From Oppiella nova (lineage: Eukaryota > Arthropoda > Arachnida > Sarcoptiformes > Oppiidae): a stretch of 28,150 nt of DNA. A program made the translations under genes and the position numbers. The DNA lies in assembly GCA_905397405.1 (NCBI GenBank), contig CAJPVJ010000326.1, positions 1 to 28,150 on the forward strand. Direction: 5' to 3'. The notes under the pieces are model-generated. The model saw nothing but the letters and a program-made list of their open reading frames with translations. It was not told the DNA's origin and did no database searches. The first letter of the stretch is position 1. Each line of letters begins with the position of its first letter. Positions 1-11,196 of the stretch are shown here, in pieces.

Positions 1-2403
1 TTGAATGAAAAAACTGATTATTATTTTTATAAATTGAGTCCACAGAGAGTGAGAGAGCGATAGCATAGATATTGAGTTTCATTTCATTTCTAGAGTAGCC
101 AACTCCTACCCCAACATTTTACTACATGTTCGTAACAAATGGACAAATTCCTATTTTAGGAAGTTATAAATATTTTATAATATTAAAATTTTAGCTAAAT
201 AATTCAATGTCTAAGAAATTATAATTCACTGAGCACTCGGTAATGTATGGACAGTTGGCATCTCATAAATAAATCCCTTTAGTCTCATATTCTGAGCACT
301 GAAAGCACTCCACAATCCATAAGAAATACAACTTAAGTATAATTTCCTTCTCTCCCTTCGCCACTGATATCTCAAAACTGAAATTCTTGTTATTTTGGTA
401 CAGAATTTATCAAAAAAGTTAATCACAAAAAATAAGGTCTGAAAAGCAAAAAAGAGTTTGAAACCTGTGTTTGCATTGCAAAGGTAACTGAATTCACTTA
501 TATTATAATTACAACCTCTGTGATCTCTATTGACAACGAGTTTGAGATTGTCTCAAAATAGTAAATATGGTAATTTACTTACGTTAGGGGCAGAGAGAGG
601 AGTTAGAGGTCAGGACTTACAGAAATGCATTTCACTTTTTCGCTTAGCTTTTAATGAAAGTACACTTTTCTGGCCATTCATTTGGCTCATGCTTTCGGCC
701 GCATCGAGACGTGATTTATTTTTAATTGAATACCAGTTTTGAATTTAATTAAAAGTCGAGAGAATCGCATAGAAATGAGACTCATTTCTAAAAATATCTC
801 AGACTTACTGTCAGTTTTAACGCAAACAAACATCGATTTTATAATTAATACAAGTTATGAGTACATACAGTATACTTCATATGCAGCGCATAAATAAATT
901 TATTATTATTTTAATTCATAAATAGATTAATTATGTTTGATATAAATAAATCGATAATTATAGCCATAAAACAACAACAAAAGGATGAGAAATATGACAA
1001 ATGCTAACCTGTTTATTGTCTCATCCAATGACTATCCCTTGCGGTGAATTTAGCCGTAAAAACGATACAGTCGTTTGCAGTTTGTATCCAAAACAGGATT
1101 CAATCGATTAATTGATTGCAATTATAAATAGCAACCGAAATGAACGTATCATATGAAGTCATAAACAATTGAACACGGTTATCTCTTTTAATTTTTTTCA
1201 CTTTATTTTATTGTTTATCACAGAATTAACATGAGATGCGTTACAGCAGTTTTTGTATCGTTTAGTCGTATTTTTAGATATAACGCCAAAAAACATTTTT
1301 GTTTATACAATTACATCGGTTTTGAAACATGTTTTTTTCATATATAACTTATTATACAAATAATTATAATTAATAATTAGATAATAGCAAATAATAATAA
1401 TCCATATCATATGCAAAAAACACAAAAATTGAGAGAAAAAGAGAGTGAAATTAAATTCATAATTCATTAAAAACTTAATGGATGAATAATAATAAAAAAT
1501 ATATATAATAACTCCAAATGCATATCAATTAATATATGGTTTGATTGCAAAATACCCTTTTTGACAAATAGATAAATTAAACTCATATTTATGTTTTTTA
1601 TCATAGCGTGTCTCGTACAATTTTTTTTGTATGGATTTTTAATTAACAATATTTTTTAGTAATAAAACTTAACTATAAATCTCAGCAAATCTTACAATAT
1701 TTATATATAATTGTATTTGTGTTTTGTATAAATCCCATTCGTTTGGATTTATACTCACATTTTCATATGTATTTTGTTTGTTTCGATAACTTTTCTGAAA
1801 ATATATAACAATTATATCAAAGAGTAGGGGAGAGAAAGAGAATGTAAAATGTATTTTCATGTTTAATACAAGTAATTAATATTACAATTGGTTTTGTAGT
1901 TTTCACATATTAAACATCAATTATTATAAACACAGAATATTCTTATAGGGAATGTTGTAATAGAATTGTTTTTATGGTTTTTTACGGCAGAAATGTCTGG
2001 AAACACAGAGAATTTATATATAAAATAACAAATATATAATGTATTATTAGTTTGCAATAAAAAACCACATAAATTGTTGTTCATTATGGGATATTTATTT
2101 CATAACCATTTCGTACTAATGCAATAAAAGTCCAGAAAATTCATATATGATTATGACATAAATGATTCCGATAATCGAGAAATACCAGAGAAAATTCATT
2201 ACAATTTTATTACAATTAATTGACATTTTCTCAATTTGTTTTATGAAAAGACTATTTACAAATTTGGCGTAAAAACGGATTGTAAAACTTTGCACCAATT
2301 TCATGATCCGTTTTTGTGGTTTGCTTTTTATATGTATGTGTTTCTCAATATAATCAGAATTTATTTCAAATCATGTATTAAATGAGAAAAAATTAATGAA
2401 ATT

Positions 2404-2520
2404 CGTAATAATAATAATTATTATAACTAAAGCAACACAACATTAAATATAAACTAAATAATAATAATTATAATGATAAAAATAATAATAATCGTAATAA
2501 TAATTAATTATAATAAAAAA
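2404..2520. repeat. AAT/ATT-type low-complexity tract
   Basis: The sequence is an interrupted run of AAT/ATA and ATT trinucleotides, with arms that can fold back on each other (ATAATAATAATT followed by ATTATTAT-type sequence). It is simple AT repeat DNA with no coding potential. Confidence 0.6.
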
Positions 2521-5500
2521 GTTATTTAAAGAATTATTTACTTCGGGGATGTTTTACATATCATTTCGTAATATAATATTCACAATAATATATTCACAAT
2601 ATTTAGTGTGTATTTCATGCGATATAAAGGACCATAAAAAAATCTATGCCTTTAAATCAAAATATCAATTTTAAACAGTAATTAAATTTTTAGTAATTCA
2701 TTGACTTGTCATTAGTTGGTTTGCATGAATCAAAATTAAAAGGCAGTCATTGTTTCAATTGTTTGTGTGGTTTGTGTAGTGTTTTTCTCGGAGAATCAGT
2801 TTATTGTCTCTCAAACTAAACCTCCGGTTCCACTCATAACTCATTCAATATATGCCACGAATTGGAGGCAAAAGTGTTTTGAAAATTGATTGAAAAAATG
2901 TAATAAGGATTGAAAAAATAGGAAAAGGATTGTATGGGTAATGGGTATGAGAGATGAGCCGAAGCGTGCAATCCGTAAATTATATCAAAAATCATTATTA
3001 AACTATAGTGTTGTCGATACATAGTTAAGTAAAAGTCATAACACTTTTATATAAATTTAAAAATTTAATAGTTTTGATAATTGAGGGTTGGCTGTTTTAA
3101 GTTCAATAAACTGTATTATGTTAGTCTCTCTCCCCTGTGTTTGGTGTGTAACATAACTGTGCTCTGAGAGTGGATTTACAATTAGACGTAAAGTATTTAT
3201 AATTAATTAACTCCGATAATAGCGAAAAAAGCATTAGTGTATTGAATTGTACATATTTGGGGGACTAATACTAATACTGCAGACTTCCTATTCTTTTGTG
3301 TTATGTATGTGTTGTAGTGGTGTATGTGATTGAAGTCGACAATACTCTGTACAAATGCTATGCTTTTTTCACATACAGTAGACTCACTATTATATAAAAG
3401 ACTTCATATTTTAATGGATATACCAAACAGATATAGTAATGGATAGTATTAATAGAAAATGCTAAAAATGCAGTCAAAGGCAACAAAACATAAAAAAGTA
3501 CATTTTTAAATGACAATACATTTGACAATAGATATCAATTAAATATTATATATATATCTCTGACTCTGTCTGTGCGATGGGAAACACAGATGAAAAATAA
3601 GTCAATTTATTCATACAAACGACAGACAAATTGACGCAAAATATATAATATATTATATGACAATCATTTTAAGTAACAAAAAGATAACATCAAAATATAT
3701 AAAACTTCAGCTCGTTTTTCAATGATTATGTGCTGTGTATTTGTTTCTTATCACTTATAACTGTAACATTCATTTATTACTATATGTCCCTATCGTATAA
3801 ATTATAATATATAACTTACATATAATTTAATATCCAATAATTTATATGTGTGTTTTCTAGTAAAATGTTTTAAATCATGTTTTCGTATTCAAGCAAATCG
3901 TATCGAGAGATATAGACATCGAAATGAATGCAATTTATGAGTGAAATGAAGTCAGAAAATTATTGTGATAAATAGCTCACAAATACATACATATATACTT
4001 ATATTGTACGCACAATATAAGACAATAATTCAATTGTCGAGGTAATTATAGTTATTAAATGCAAGTCGACTTATTCAGGGGGGCTTTTGCTTACATTCAC
4101 ACCACTATTGAGGTCTCCGTAATATTGACTGATATTTATTATGCCTATCGTTTCATAACATATTTTTCTACTTCAAAATATATTTAATGTCAAAAACTGT
4201 TACTATTTTTGAATACAATATCGTAACGATTAGATAAATTCATTGCTCCAAAGAGACAATTTCAAGTGGTTTTCTGTCTAAAAAAGTTAATATCACTTTT
4301 AGTTTATTAAATAATAGGATAAATTTTGTTGAAAATTTAGTGTTTAATATGAAAACTAAAATATATTCTCATATGAATAGATGGATAGATAGAGAGAGTG
4401 CGTGAAGAATAGGATGTAATAAACAGGGAGACAAATATACAGTATATATATATAATATAAAGATAAAAAGAGACACAAAATCCAATAAAAATCTATGACA
4501 AACACACATTCCCTACGTAGAGATGTCTCCGTACAGAATATAACCGAAAATATTTTGTTCGCCTATTAATACATATGAAATACTCCCGGAGTAATCGGTA
4601 TTTGAAATCAAAACACATACAAAAAGCACAAATAGAGACAAAACAATACAACAAACAGGTATTTGAATAGAGAAATAATAGTTGTAACACAAATAGTGGC
4701 ACTAATGATACCATTAGTTTAGCCGCGAATAATAAGTCCACTAAAGCATAGATAGGAAGGAAATTCCTCACCAGTAAGTGATCACAAATTTACTACTCAT
4801 AAGCCTATTCACAAAAAAAACTTTTATTTTTTGCCTAAAATTACTTCATTGATAACATACCGTAAGCTATACGTTGAGTTTTAGTCTTAATATAGACTTT
4901 ATATTTATCGCGAAATAACGAGAAATGCAGACAATTTTTCGTAACAAATATCATATCTCTCTTAAAAATATTTTTGAGAATTGAATTCTCGGCGACAAAA
5001 AAAATTATATACACTTTTGTGTGCGACTATAAAAAACAAATTTTGTTATAAACTTTTTTTCGCCATACGACAAGACTATAGTATTATAGAGAATAACGAG
5101 TATATAGTGTATAATAAATATGTTATCAATCAAATAGACGTAAGAATACTGTATTTTTGCGAGTGATAAGAGTTTCATAAAAATGTTTGTCTCGTATTGT
5201 GATAATCATATGGTTTTATGAAATGGTATGAAACGGAGGCACTACTAATCATGCATTCATTGGATTTTCGATATATAACACAATAATATAATAATTATTT
5301 AATTTTTTTTCTCTCATTTACTTTTCACTCATTCATTTCACTTGTGTTTTGCGTTCACTTCTCTCTATTATAATATACACCACAAACTCGTTGCGAAAAT
5401 ATAGTTCAATTGAATTATTATATAATTTAATAGACACTGAATGTAATTAACGTTTTTATTATTTGTTATCTACTCAAATACGAATCCATACAATCAAACA

Positions 5501-5988
5501 CTTCATAATCAAACACATATATAAAACATATATATATACTTATGTCATACGATTGATAATCAATCGACTAATGTATTCAACAAAACAATTACATCATAAT
5601 AATAAATAAATAATTTTAAGGAAAAAGGAGTAAAAGTATTCTCAAAAAAATTTGAATTTTGTTTATTTAAATAATCAAATTATATTGGGATATAGTAAAT
5701 AATATAATCAACAAAAAAGTATTCATACAATGAGCCAAATATTAGGGGTGGAAATCTCCACCAAAAATCGCCTATGATTTATGGTGGCACTTATTAGTGT
5801 GTGTTTTGAAATGTTTGATTATTTGGCGTACGCTATTGCCATTCATACTAAAATAAAAATGCTATTAAAAATTTAATGATCCGAGCAGCCAAACAGCTGA
5901 ACGAACCTGGCAAATAATTGTGAACTTATTTTTTTCATCAAATAGCATTTCATTTGAAGTCTAGCGAGTGTTTGCTGGAAATTGAAAT

Positions 5989-6072
5989 CAACTTTTTGAG
6001 TGTTGCCATCGTTTAAAACCTCGTATTTGACTCTCGCATCGAGAGCGAGAAAAAGTGGCAAAAAATAAGTTG
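5989..6072. repeat. Imperfect inverted repeat (hairpin-forming)
   Basis: The left arm starts CAACTTTTTGAG...TTGCCA and the right arm is TGGCA...AAGTTG, so the outer 6 bases and the inner TTGCCA/TGGCA blocks pair with a few unpaired bases. Inside lies a second small perfect hairpin, CTCTCG-CAT-CGAGAG (about 6,032-6,046). The surrounding 5,870-6,070 is a little less AT-rich than its neighbours and carries a 62-codon open frame on the minus strand, but that frame opens at a TTG rather than an ATG. It could be a remnant of a small mobile element, a structured RNA, or chance. Confidence 0.25.
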
Positions 6073-7559
6073 TTTTTCTAATTTTCTAATACATTTAGCG
6101 AATGGCAAAGTCATAGCAAACTTGATATGAGGGGCACACAAACTCTAACACACATTGAGATCTAGATTTTCACTTTTTTCCGTAACAATCGTTAAGAGTT
6201 TGGTAGAAAAACACTTATTTTTCATTTTAATTAAATTTGATATAATGTATAATGTATTCGTTATGTGAGCGTATAGTTCATAAAAATCGTGTACTGAATA
6301 AACACAACAGCGTCTGAATACACACTTTTTGATTTCATATATATATATTTTATTTCCCATTTCAATAAGATTTTGTTTAAATAATAAATTCAAATAAAAG
6401 CCAACAGTAAAACAGACAAAAATACTTATTTTAAACTACAATTAATAGCCACTTAATTTATATAATATATTTCATGAAAACAGTAGTTATTTAATTCTGT
6501 AATAATTATATTGGTAATTCGCATTCTCATTTATATTTATAAATATATATTTAGTTTTTCGTTTCAATGGAGTCGAGAAACTCATAAAAATATTATTTTC
6601 GTAATTAATAAAAAACATGAATTAAATAACTTTTTTCACATTCAATGTATGCATATATAAGTGTTTCTCGGTTTTGTATCAATGAATATAAAGTCGAGAA
6701 AATTCTATGAATTCAATAGTAAGTTAAATAGCATATCATTAATGGTTTTCATAGAGAATATAGATTTCGGAAAAACCTTTTTGTTTAAATATAAATTCAT
6801 TTGTTTTGGTAGTTTCCATGTATTTCTATAGGTTTATTTTTTAATTTACAAATACATTAGCCTCTTTTTATACATTTTATAAATTAATCAATATTATATA
6901 TTATCAATACAAACAAAATTATAATTATTGAGTGAGTTATAGTTGTCATTACAGTACTTTTTCGGGGACTTCTTATTAGTTTGCAATTCGTTTTGTTAAA
7001 TACATTTCGTTTGAAAAATCAATTATTATAGAGTTTTTCTGTTGTTGTGGCCATTGAGTGAATTTTTGACAGTAGTTTACGGGTTTTAAAAACGATTTTC
7101 AATTTTTCATTCATAGTGTAGTCATTAATCGTCATTTTTCATTGGACAGCATTTGGTAGACATTCATATATATAAATATATAATATATTTATGTGGATAT
7201 CGTTGTAGTAATTGTGGTTTTGATTGCAATCAGAGCTGATATTCGTTCGCTTTTTATACTGTTTTCTCCACACATTATAATTTCATATGATTTTTATGTA
7301 TATTTTTTTAGGATTTTTTATATAATTTTTTTGGTATAAGAAACGTCGAGACAAAAGGAAAAAAATTAATATATAATACGATATACGAAACGGGAGTTTT
7401 TAAAAAACAAGAGGCGATGGGTATCGATAAAAATTGACAGCAAATGCATTGAACGCACCGAAAAAATAATATACTTTTCGTGTTTTGAAAGCAAAACATT
7501 TTTTTCTGTTACTTATAATAATAATAGTAAAAACAAACAACAAAACAAAAAAAACAGAC

Positions 7560-7979
7560 CAAACAATTGGTATATTATTTGCGCGACAATCCGATGGCAT
7601 CCAAACGGGTCGATGAGTGTATGAATGGAAATGGATTTCGCGATGCCTTCCGATAAACTGATGAGCGATGGGCCCGTTTTGAGGGCAAGAAATGCGAGTT
7701 TTTTAATCAAATTATTATTGAACTGATGCGTGAAATGAATGGGGGTTTTGTTGTCTCGTGTTTTGTGTCAGACGTATGACTGAAAGAGCTGTCAAAATAT
7801 ATCCACAAATGATATGAAGACGCGTTTGATGTGTGTAATGAGGGGTCGGACGAGGGGTGAGAAAAAACAACAACAAATGGTGTATTAGTTTTCCGATGAG
7901 TTATTGGCCACAAGAGATAGTGTGTGTCTGTGTGTACTGTCTGTATGGGCGCACCCGTACTCTCTCTCTGACTCCCGAT
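7560..7979 (-). other. Probable 3' UTR of the TENT5 gene
   Basis: Directly after the TAG stop of the coding exon the minus strand stays clearly less AT-rich than the intergenic DNA down to about 7,560, without a convincing open frame. A variant polyadenylation hexamer ATTAAA (minus strand, 7,707-7,702) lies about 275 nt past the stop. The nearest canonical AATAAA I see on that strand is much further on, near 6,838-6,833. The less AT-rich sequence continues about 140 nt past the ATTAAA, so the true cleavage site may be further downstream. The end given is where base composition falls back to background, not an observed 3' end. Confidence 0.35.
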
Positions 7980-9626
7980 CTATGCGCTCATACACGTCAT
8001 CCATCCGTGGCCGCAGTGACACGGCGTGTAACAGGTGGTGGCGGGCGGGGGACAGGCGGGCGGCTGGGCTGGGCTCAGTTGGTGATGGGTTGGCATATAT
8101 GGAGTATAGAAGTATTGAGCGCCCGTACAGATCATTTGGTACGGGTTGGTCGTGTGGTGCTCGTACTGGAGGTGCTGCTGTTGGTGTTGGTGTTGGTGCT
8201 GCTGTTGGTGTTTGGCGGCCACGAGCCTCTGCTGGTCCTGATAGTAGACATAATGGGCCAACTCGTCGATGAGGTTGAGCGTCTGACGGCGCTCGTGACC
8301 CATGAGGCAGACCGTCGACTCGTTCACGACCCTCGACAGTATCATCAGGTAATCAAACTTGAGGTGCTCGTAGCCCACGAAGTGGTTGGCCAGGTATCCC
8401 TCCAGTTTGGACCGCTGCTGACCCAGGTCTGAGAAGTCGATGAAAAACCGGGAACACATGTACTTCTCGAGCTTCTTGATCTCGAGCGCGTCGAACGGGT
8501 GGTAATCCCTGACCAATAGGTTGCAGTACTTGAGGAGACCGCCGCCGCGAATCTCTTCGGGCGCTCGGGTGGCGATCAGCTTCTTCTGGAGGTGGAGGAG
8601 AGCCTCGCGAAAGTCGCCGAACACCGACTCGGCCACGACTGTCGGGTAGAAGTTCTCGGTGATGGCCATCGACTTCGAGCACTCGTAGAACTGGAGCAGA
8701 GAGTCGAGGATTATGTGGAACGAGTCCACAGAGAACTCGAACTGCCGTTTCATCACATCCACGAACTTTATCTCCACATTACGGCCCAAATTGTTGGACA
8801 GCGATATCAGTGACCACCGGTCGCCGTCCGTCACTTTCACCATCTTATGCACGTAGGCCTCTTTCAGGCTACAGGTGCTGATGCGCTTCTTGATGGTGAT
8901 GTCGGGCAGGAAGTCGAGCAACGAGTCCAACACCGCCGCCCGCACTCTGTCGAAGTTGCGATGGTTCGAGAGGTCGACGCCGAAGATCAGGTCCAAGTCG
9001 TTGTAGGCCGAGCTCTCGGGCGTCAGCACATGACTGGCCGCACCGCCGTTGAGCCGCACGTCGCGCACCGGCACGCCCTCCGTGTCCAGCTTCTGGCGCA
9101 CCACTTGGATCAGGTGCTTGAGCTTTATCTCGAGCGTCGGGAAGTTGCCCCTACCGTGGATGGGCACCACCTCATCCATCACCCGATCCAGTCTACACAC
9201 CTGTTCGTACGACAGCACCGAGTATTTCTCGCACCGGAGGTCCACCTCTTTGCCGCCGATCACCACCAGATGATTATCATCTCCGGTGGACAGGCAGTCG
9301 CCGCCGAACACTATATGCTTACCGCAGAGGCGGTCCTCGTCGGCCACCACCGGACTCATCACAGTCTTCGTGGTGGCCAACACCAGACCCGTCGATGTGT
9401 TGATATTCAGTGTCATTGTGACGGCCGTCTCGTCTGTCGGCGACGACAGCTCGTTGTCGGAGGAGTAGATCGAGTCGGTGGCCGACAGGTCGTCAAAGTA
9501 GGCGTCGTCGACGACCGGTAGCCGCAGGTGGAGGCGCAGGTGCGGTAGGTGCCTCGTGTACTTGGGTGACAGGTCGCTACCCAACAGGCTGTCAAGTGAT
9601 GAGCACAGCGTGTATAGCTGCGCTTT
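7980..9626 (-). CDS. TENT5: TENT5/FAM46 non-canonical poly(A) polymerase, main coding exon
   Basis: This exon encodes a terminal nucleotidyltransferase of the TENT5 (FAM46) family, cytoplasmic non-canonical poly(A) polymerases that lengthen the poly(A) tails of selected mRNAs. Numbering from the ATG at 9416 (478 aa): [10 protein letters not shown] at 85-94; the hG[GS] motif as [10 protein letters not shown] at 122-131; catalytic DLDLIF at 140-145 (D140, D142); the third carboxylate in KFVD (D220); FEFSVDSF 226-233; RGGGLLKY 290-297; [10 protein letters not shown] 319-328; [15 protein letters not shown] 364-378. The core is intact and collinear with vertebrate TENT5 proteins. The C-terminus adds a His/Gln-rich run (403-417) and a Pro/Cys-rich tail. 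The frame stays open upstream of 9416 to a TAG at 9,627-9,629 without another ATG. That TAG lies in TTTAG, a possible splice acceptor, so the coding exon may begin at 9626 (548 codons here), joined to an upstream exon. ATG 9416 has A at -3 and is the alternative start. The exon is far more GC-rich than its surroundings. Family assignment is near certain; the N-terminus is not. Confidence 0.95.
   Translation of the reverse strand, partial: KAQLYTLCSSLDSLLGSDLSPKYTRHLPHLRLHLRLPVVDDAYFDDLSATDSIYSSDNELSSPTDETAVTMTLNINTSTGLVLATTKTVMSPVVADEDRLCGKHIVFGGDCLSTGDDNHLVVIGGKEVDLRCEKYSVLSYEQVCRLDRVMDEVVPIHGRGNFPTLEIKLKHLIQVVRQKLDTEGVPVRDVRLNGGAASHVLTPESSAYNDLDLIFGVDLSNHRNFDRVRAAVLDSLLDFLPDITIKKRISTCSLKEAYVHKMVKVTDGDRWSLISLSNNLGRNVEIKFVDVMKRQFEFSVDSFHIILDSLLQFYECSKSMAITENFYPTVVAESVFGDFREALLHLQKKLIATRAPEEIRGGGLLKYCNLLVRDYHPFDALEIKKLEKYMCSRFFIDFSDLGQQRSKLEGYLANHFVGYEHLKFDYLMILSRVVNESTVCLMGHERRQTLNLIDELAHYVYYQDQQRLVAAKHQQQHQHQHQQQHLQYEHHTTNPYQMICTGAQYFYTPYMPTHHQLSPAQPPACPPPATTCYTPCHCGHGWMTCMSA
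9416..9626 (-). other. N-terminal open extension upstream of the first in-frame ATG
   Basis: These 210 nt are open in the TENT5 frame and code-like: GC-rich, with a Ser/Asp/Glu-rich acidic patch (about 9,510-9,420, including [13 protein letters not shown]). They contain no ATG in any minus-strand frame. Read as coding, they would require a start codon on an upstream exon. Read as leader, they would be the last part of a 5' UTR ending at ATG 9416. The protein-like composition favours coding; the lack of ATGs fits either. Confidence 0.5.
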
Positions 9627-10033
9627 CTAAAGCTTTTCAGGCGAAAGTCAGTCACAAAACTACTGCAAAAACTTTTAGTGAATAGTCTTGTTATTAGTTA
9701 TTAGTTATTATTATTATTATATGTCTTATTGCCGATGACTGGTGACCGTTATGGGCGTTAGTAGTGGTAGTGGTGTGTCTTGAGTGGCGAATAACGGCTT
9801 AATTTAGATGACTATTAAGAGATAGAGTAGTGTTTGAAGCGATGGCACGACTAATAAACTCAACACAACTACTGAACACTGGGACACAACTCACGACTGA
9901 CTACACATCAAATACAGACAACACTTTTTCCATAGCGCTGAGAGTCTAAGCTTTTACACAACAGTCAGACGCAGTGCAGTGTAGGCTATACTAGGCTTGA
10001 GCCGAGATTCGTGTGTCGACTCGAGTCCACTAT

Positions 10034-10056
10034 GAGAGTGAGAGTGAGAGCGAGAG
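10034..10056 (-). promoter_or_regulatory. GAGA-type cluster in R1, candidate promoter element
   Basis: GAGAGTGAGAGTGAGAGCGAGAG reads as CTC-rich on the minus strand. It is conserved in R2, and is followed on the minus strand by initiator-like TCAG/CAGT sequences between about 9,970 and 9,890 and then by 489 nt without an ATG. In arthropods GAGA elements are common in promoter-proximal DNA. This is composition-based inference; no start site is visible directly. Confidence 0.25.
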
Positions 10057-10206
10057 TGCAGTAGTAGTGGTGAGTGAATAGTGTTGTGTCTGGGATTGAG
10101 ACTCCACTTCATGTGAACAGTTGTGTTCAACTAATACTGTACTACTTGTTAGGCCTGTGCTGTTGCCGCACATACACTCTCTCTCATACCTCTATGAAAG
10201 CATAGC

Positions 10207-10239
10207 ACTCTCCCTCTCTCTCCCTCTCTCTCCCTCTAT
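10207..10239. repeat. CT-rich simple repeat within R1
   Basis: This is an interrupted CTCTCTCC-type array. The equivalent in R2 (about 11,916-11,945) has a different length and interruption pattern, as expected of a slippage-prone tract. Confidence 0.7.
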
Positions 10240-11196
10240 CCACCCAATCGTGTTAGCACTGGAAGGCCAACCTCGCAATCTATGCCACCACTACCTCTAC
10301 ATTGCAGTACAGTACCAGTGCTCGTGTATAAAGTACGTGACAGGGGGTCGAGTGGGGGGTGTATACTAGAAGGGGCACTGTATGTAAACTTTTAAATATG
10401 TGTGAATTGCGGGCACCGGATGGTCACAACTAGTAGACGATACGAATGCGGAATGGGATCCAGAATTTGAGCACTAATTGAATGCTATTTTGAATTTCCA
10501 TTTGAATGTCACAGCAATTCCTAACACACTGTTTGCATACATACACTGTACAGCCCTTCCCCACAACACAGCATCCAGAATATCCTTCCTCTGGAAAAAA
10601 TATCAACTGCCGGTGAATACACTATTTTGTGCGCTACCAGTGCTCTCAGCGTATATACGATATATTTATTAATATATCAATGAATTTTGTTAAGAAATAT
10701 ATCAATTGTTTTTTGGTTTTTTTTTTCTATTCAATACAATGTATTAAAAGTTTACTATTAGATAAGAATACATACGTAAACTTGCAGTAATTCTCGTTTA
10801 TTATGTATAAGCTAATGATATGTATTCTGTATAGCGGTATAAAATTGTTATTAATTGTATTATGGTTTATGATTAGTGTATGAATATATCGCTAAATCTC
10901 TTTCTCACACTTTCTTATCGTATTTACTAAAAATAAGCTCACATTTAGGCGTCTATTACGCGAGTAAAATGGGTGTCCTTACGGGACCATCACTTTTAAG
11001 ACAGTTATCACAACAGTTAACATATTTGTGTTTAATTTATTTCGTATAATATATTACATTTGATTTAGTGTACGGTTATATCTGTCGGTATCTATTTTCG
11101 CTGATAGTTATTTTATAATGAATGCTCAAAATTCTTTATTCATACGCTATTACACAATATTTGGACAAAAAAATCTAATCAAACAAATAGTGATAC

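Larger units (their letters stand above)
1..7300. other. AT-rich intergenic stretch, no gene seen
   Basis: This stretch is strongly AT-rich with many short A/T runs, TA-rich tracts (for example about 3,549-3,562, 4,440-4,458 and 6,337-6,352) and frequent stop codons on both strands. The open frames are all short, lack family resemblance that I can recognise, and several begin only at non-ATG codons. I see no tRNA-like T-loop, no transposase-like coding and no clear terminal inverted repeats. It probably represents intergenic DNA downstream of the minus-strand TENT5 gene. Small exons of a gene with long introns could be hidden here and would not be visible by eye. Confidence 0.55.

Noticed and set aside
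4493-4771. Minus-strand 92-codon hydrophobic frame
   Set aside because: It opens at GTG, not ATG, with no family resemblance. Hydrophobic, Phe/Leu/Tyr-rich translation is typical of random AT-rich DNA. A short spliced receptor exon cannot be fully excluded.
5873-6061. Minus-strand 62-codon frame with protein-like composition
   Set aside because: It opens at TTG with no ATG near its start, no splice sites are convincing, and no family is recognised. The hairpin in the same place is reported instead.
8847-9521. Open frame of 224 codons on the plus strand, opposite TENT5
   Set aside because: It is antisense to a clearly conserved coding exon, has no recognisable domain and a His/Val/Arg-rich composition, and results from the GC-rich third positions of the real gene. 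The same applies to plus-strand frames at 7,857-8,432, 7,904-8,272 and 8,592-8,813.
9413-9655. Minus-strand 80-codon frame (Arg/Thr-rich) overlapping the TENT5 N-terminal region
   Set aside because: It is a shifted frame of the same exon, with low-complexity Arg/Thr/Ser composition and no family match.
10121-10369. Plus-strand 82-codon frame in R1
   Set aside because: The matching stretch of R2 carries small indels that break it, and part of the frame is the CT repeat. A real gene would be expected to keep its frame between recent copies.
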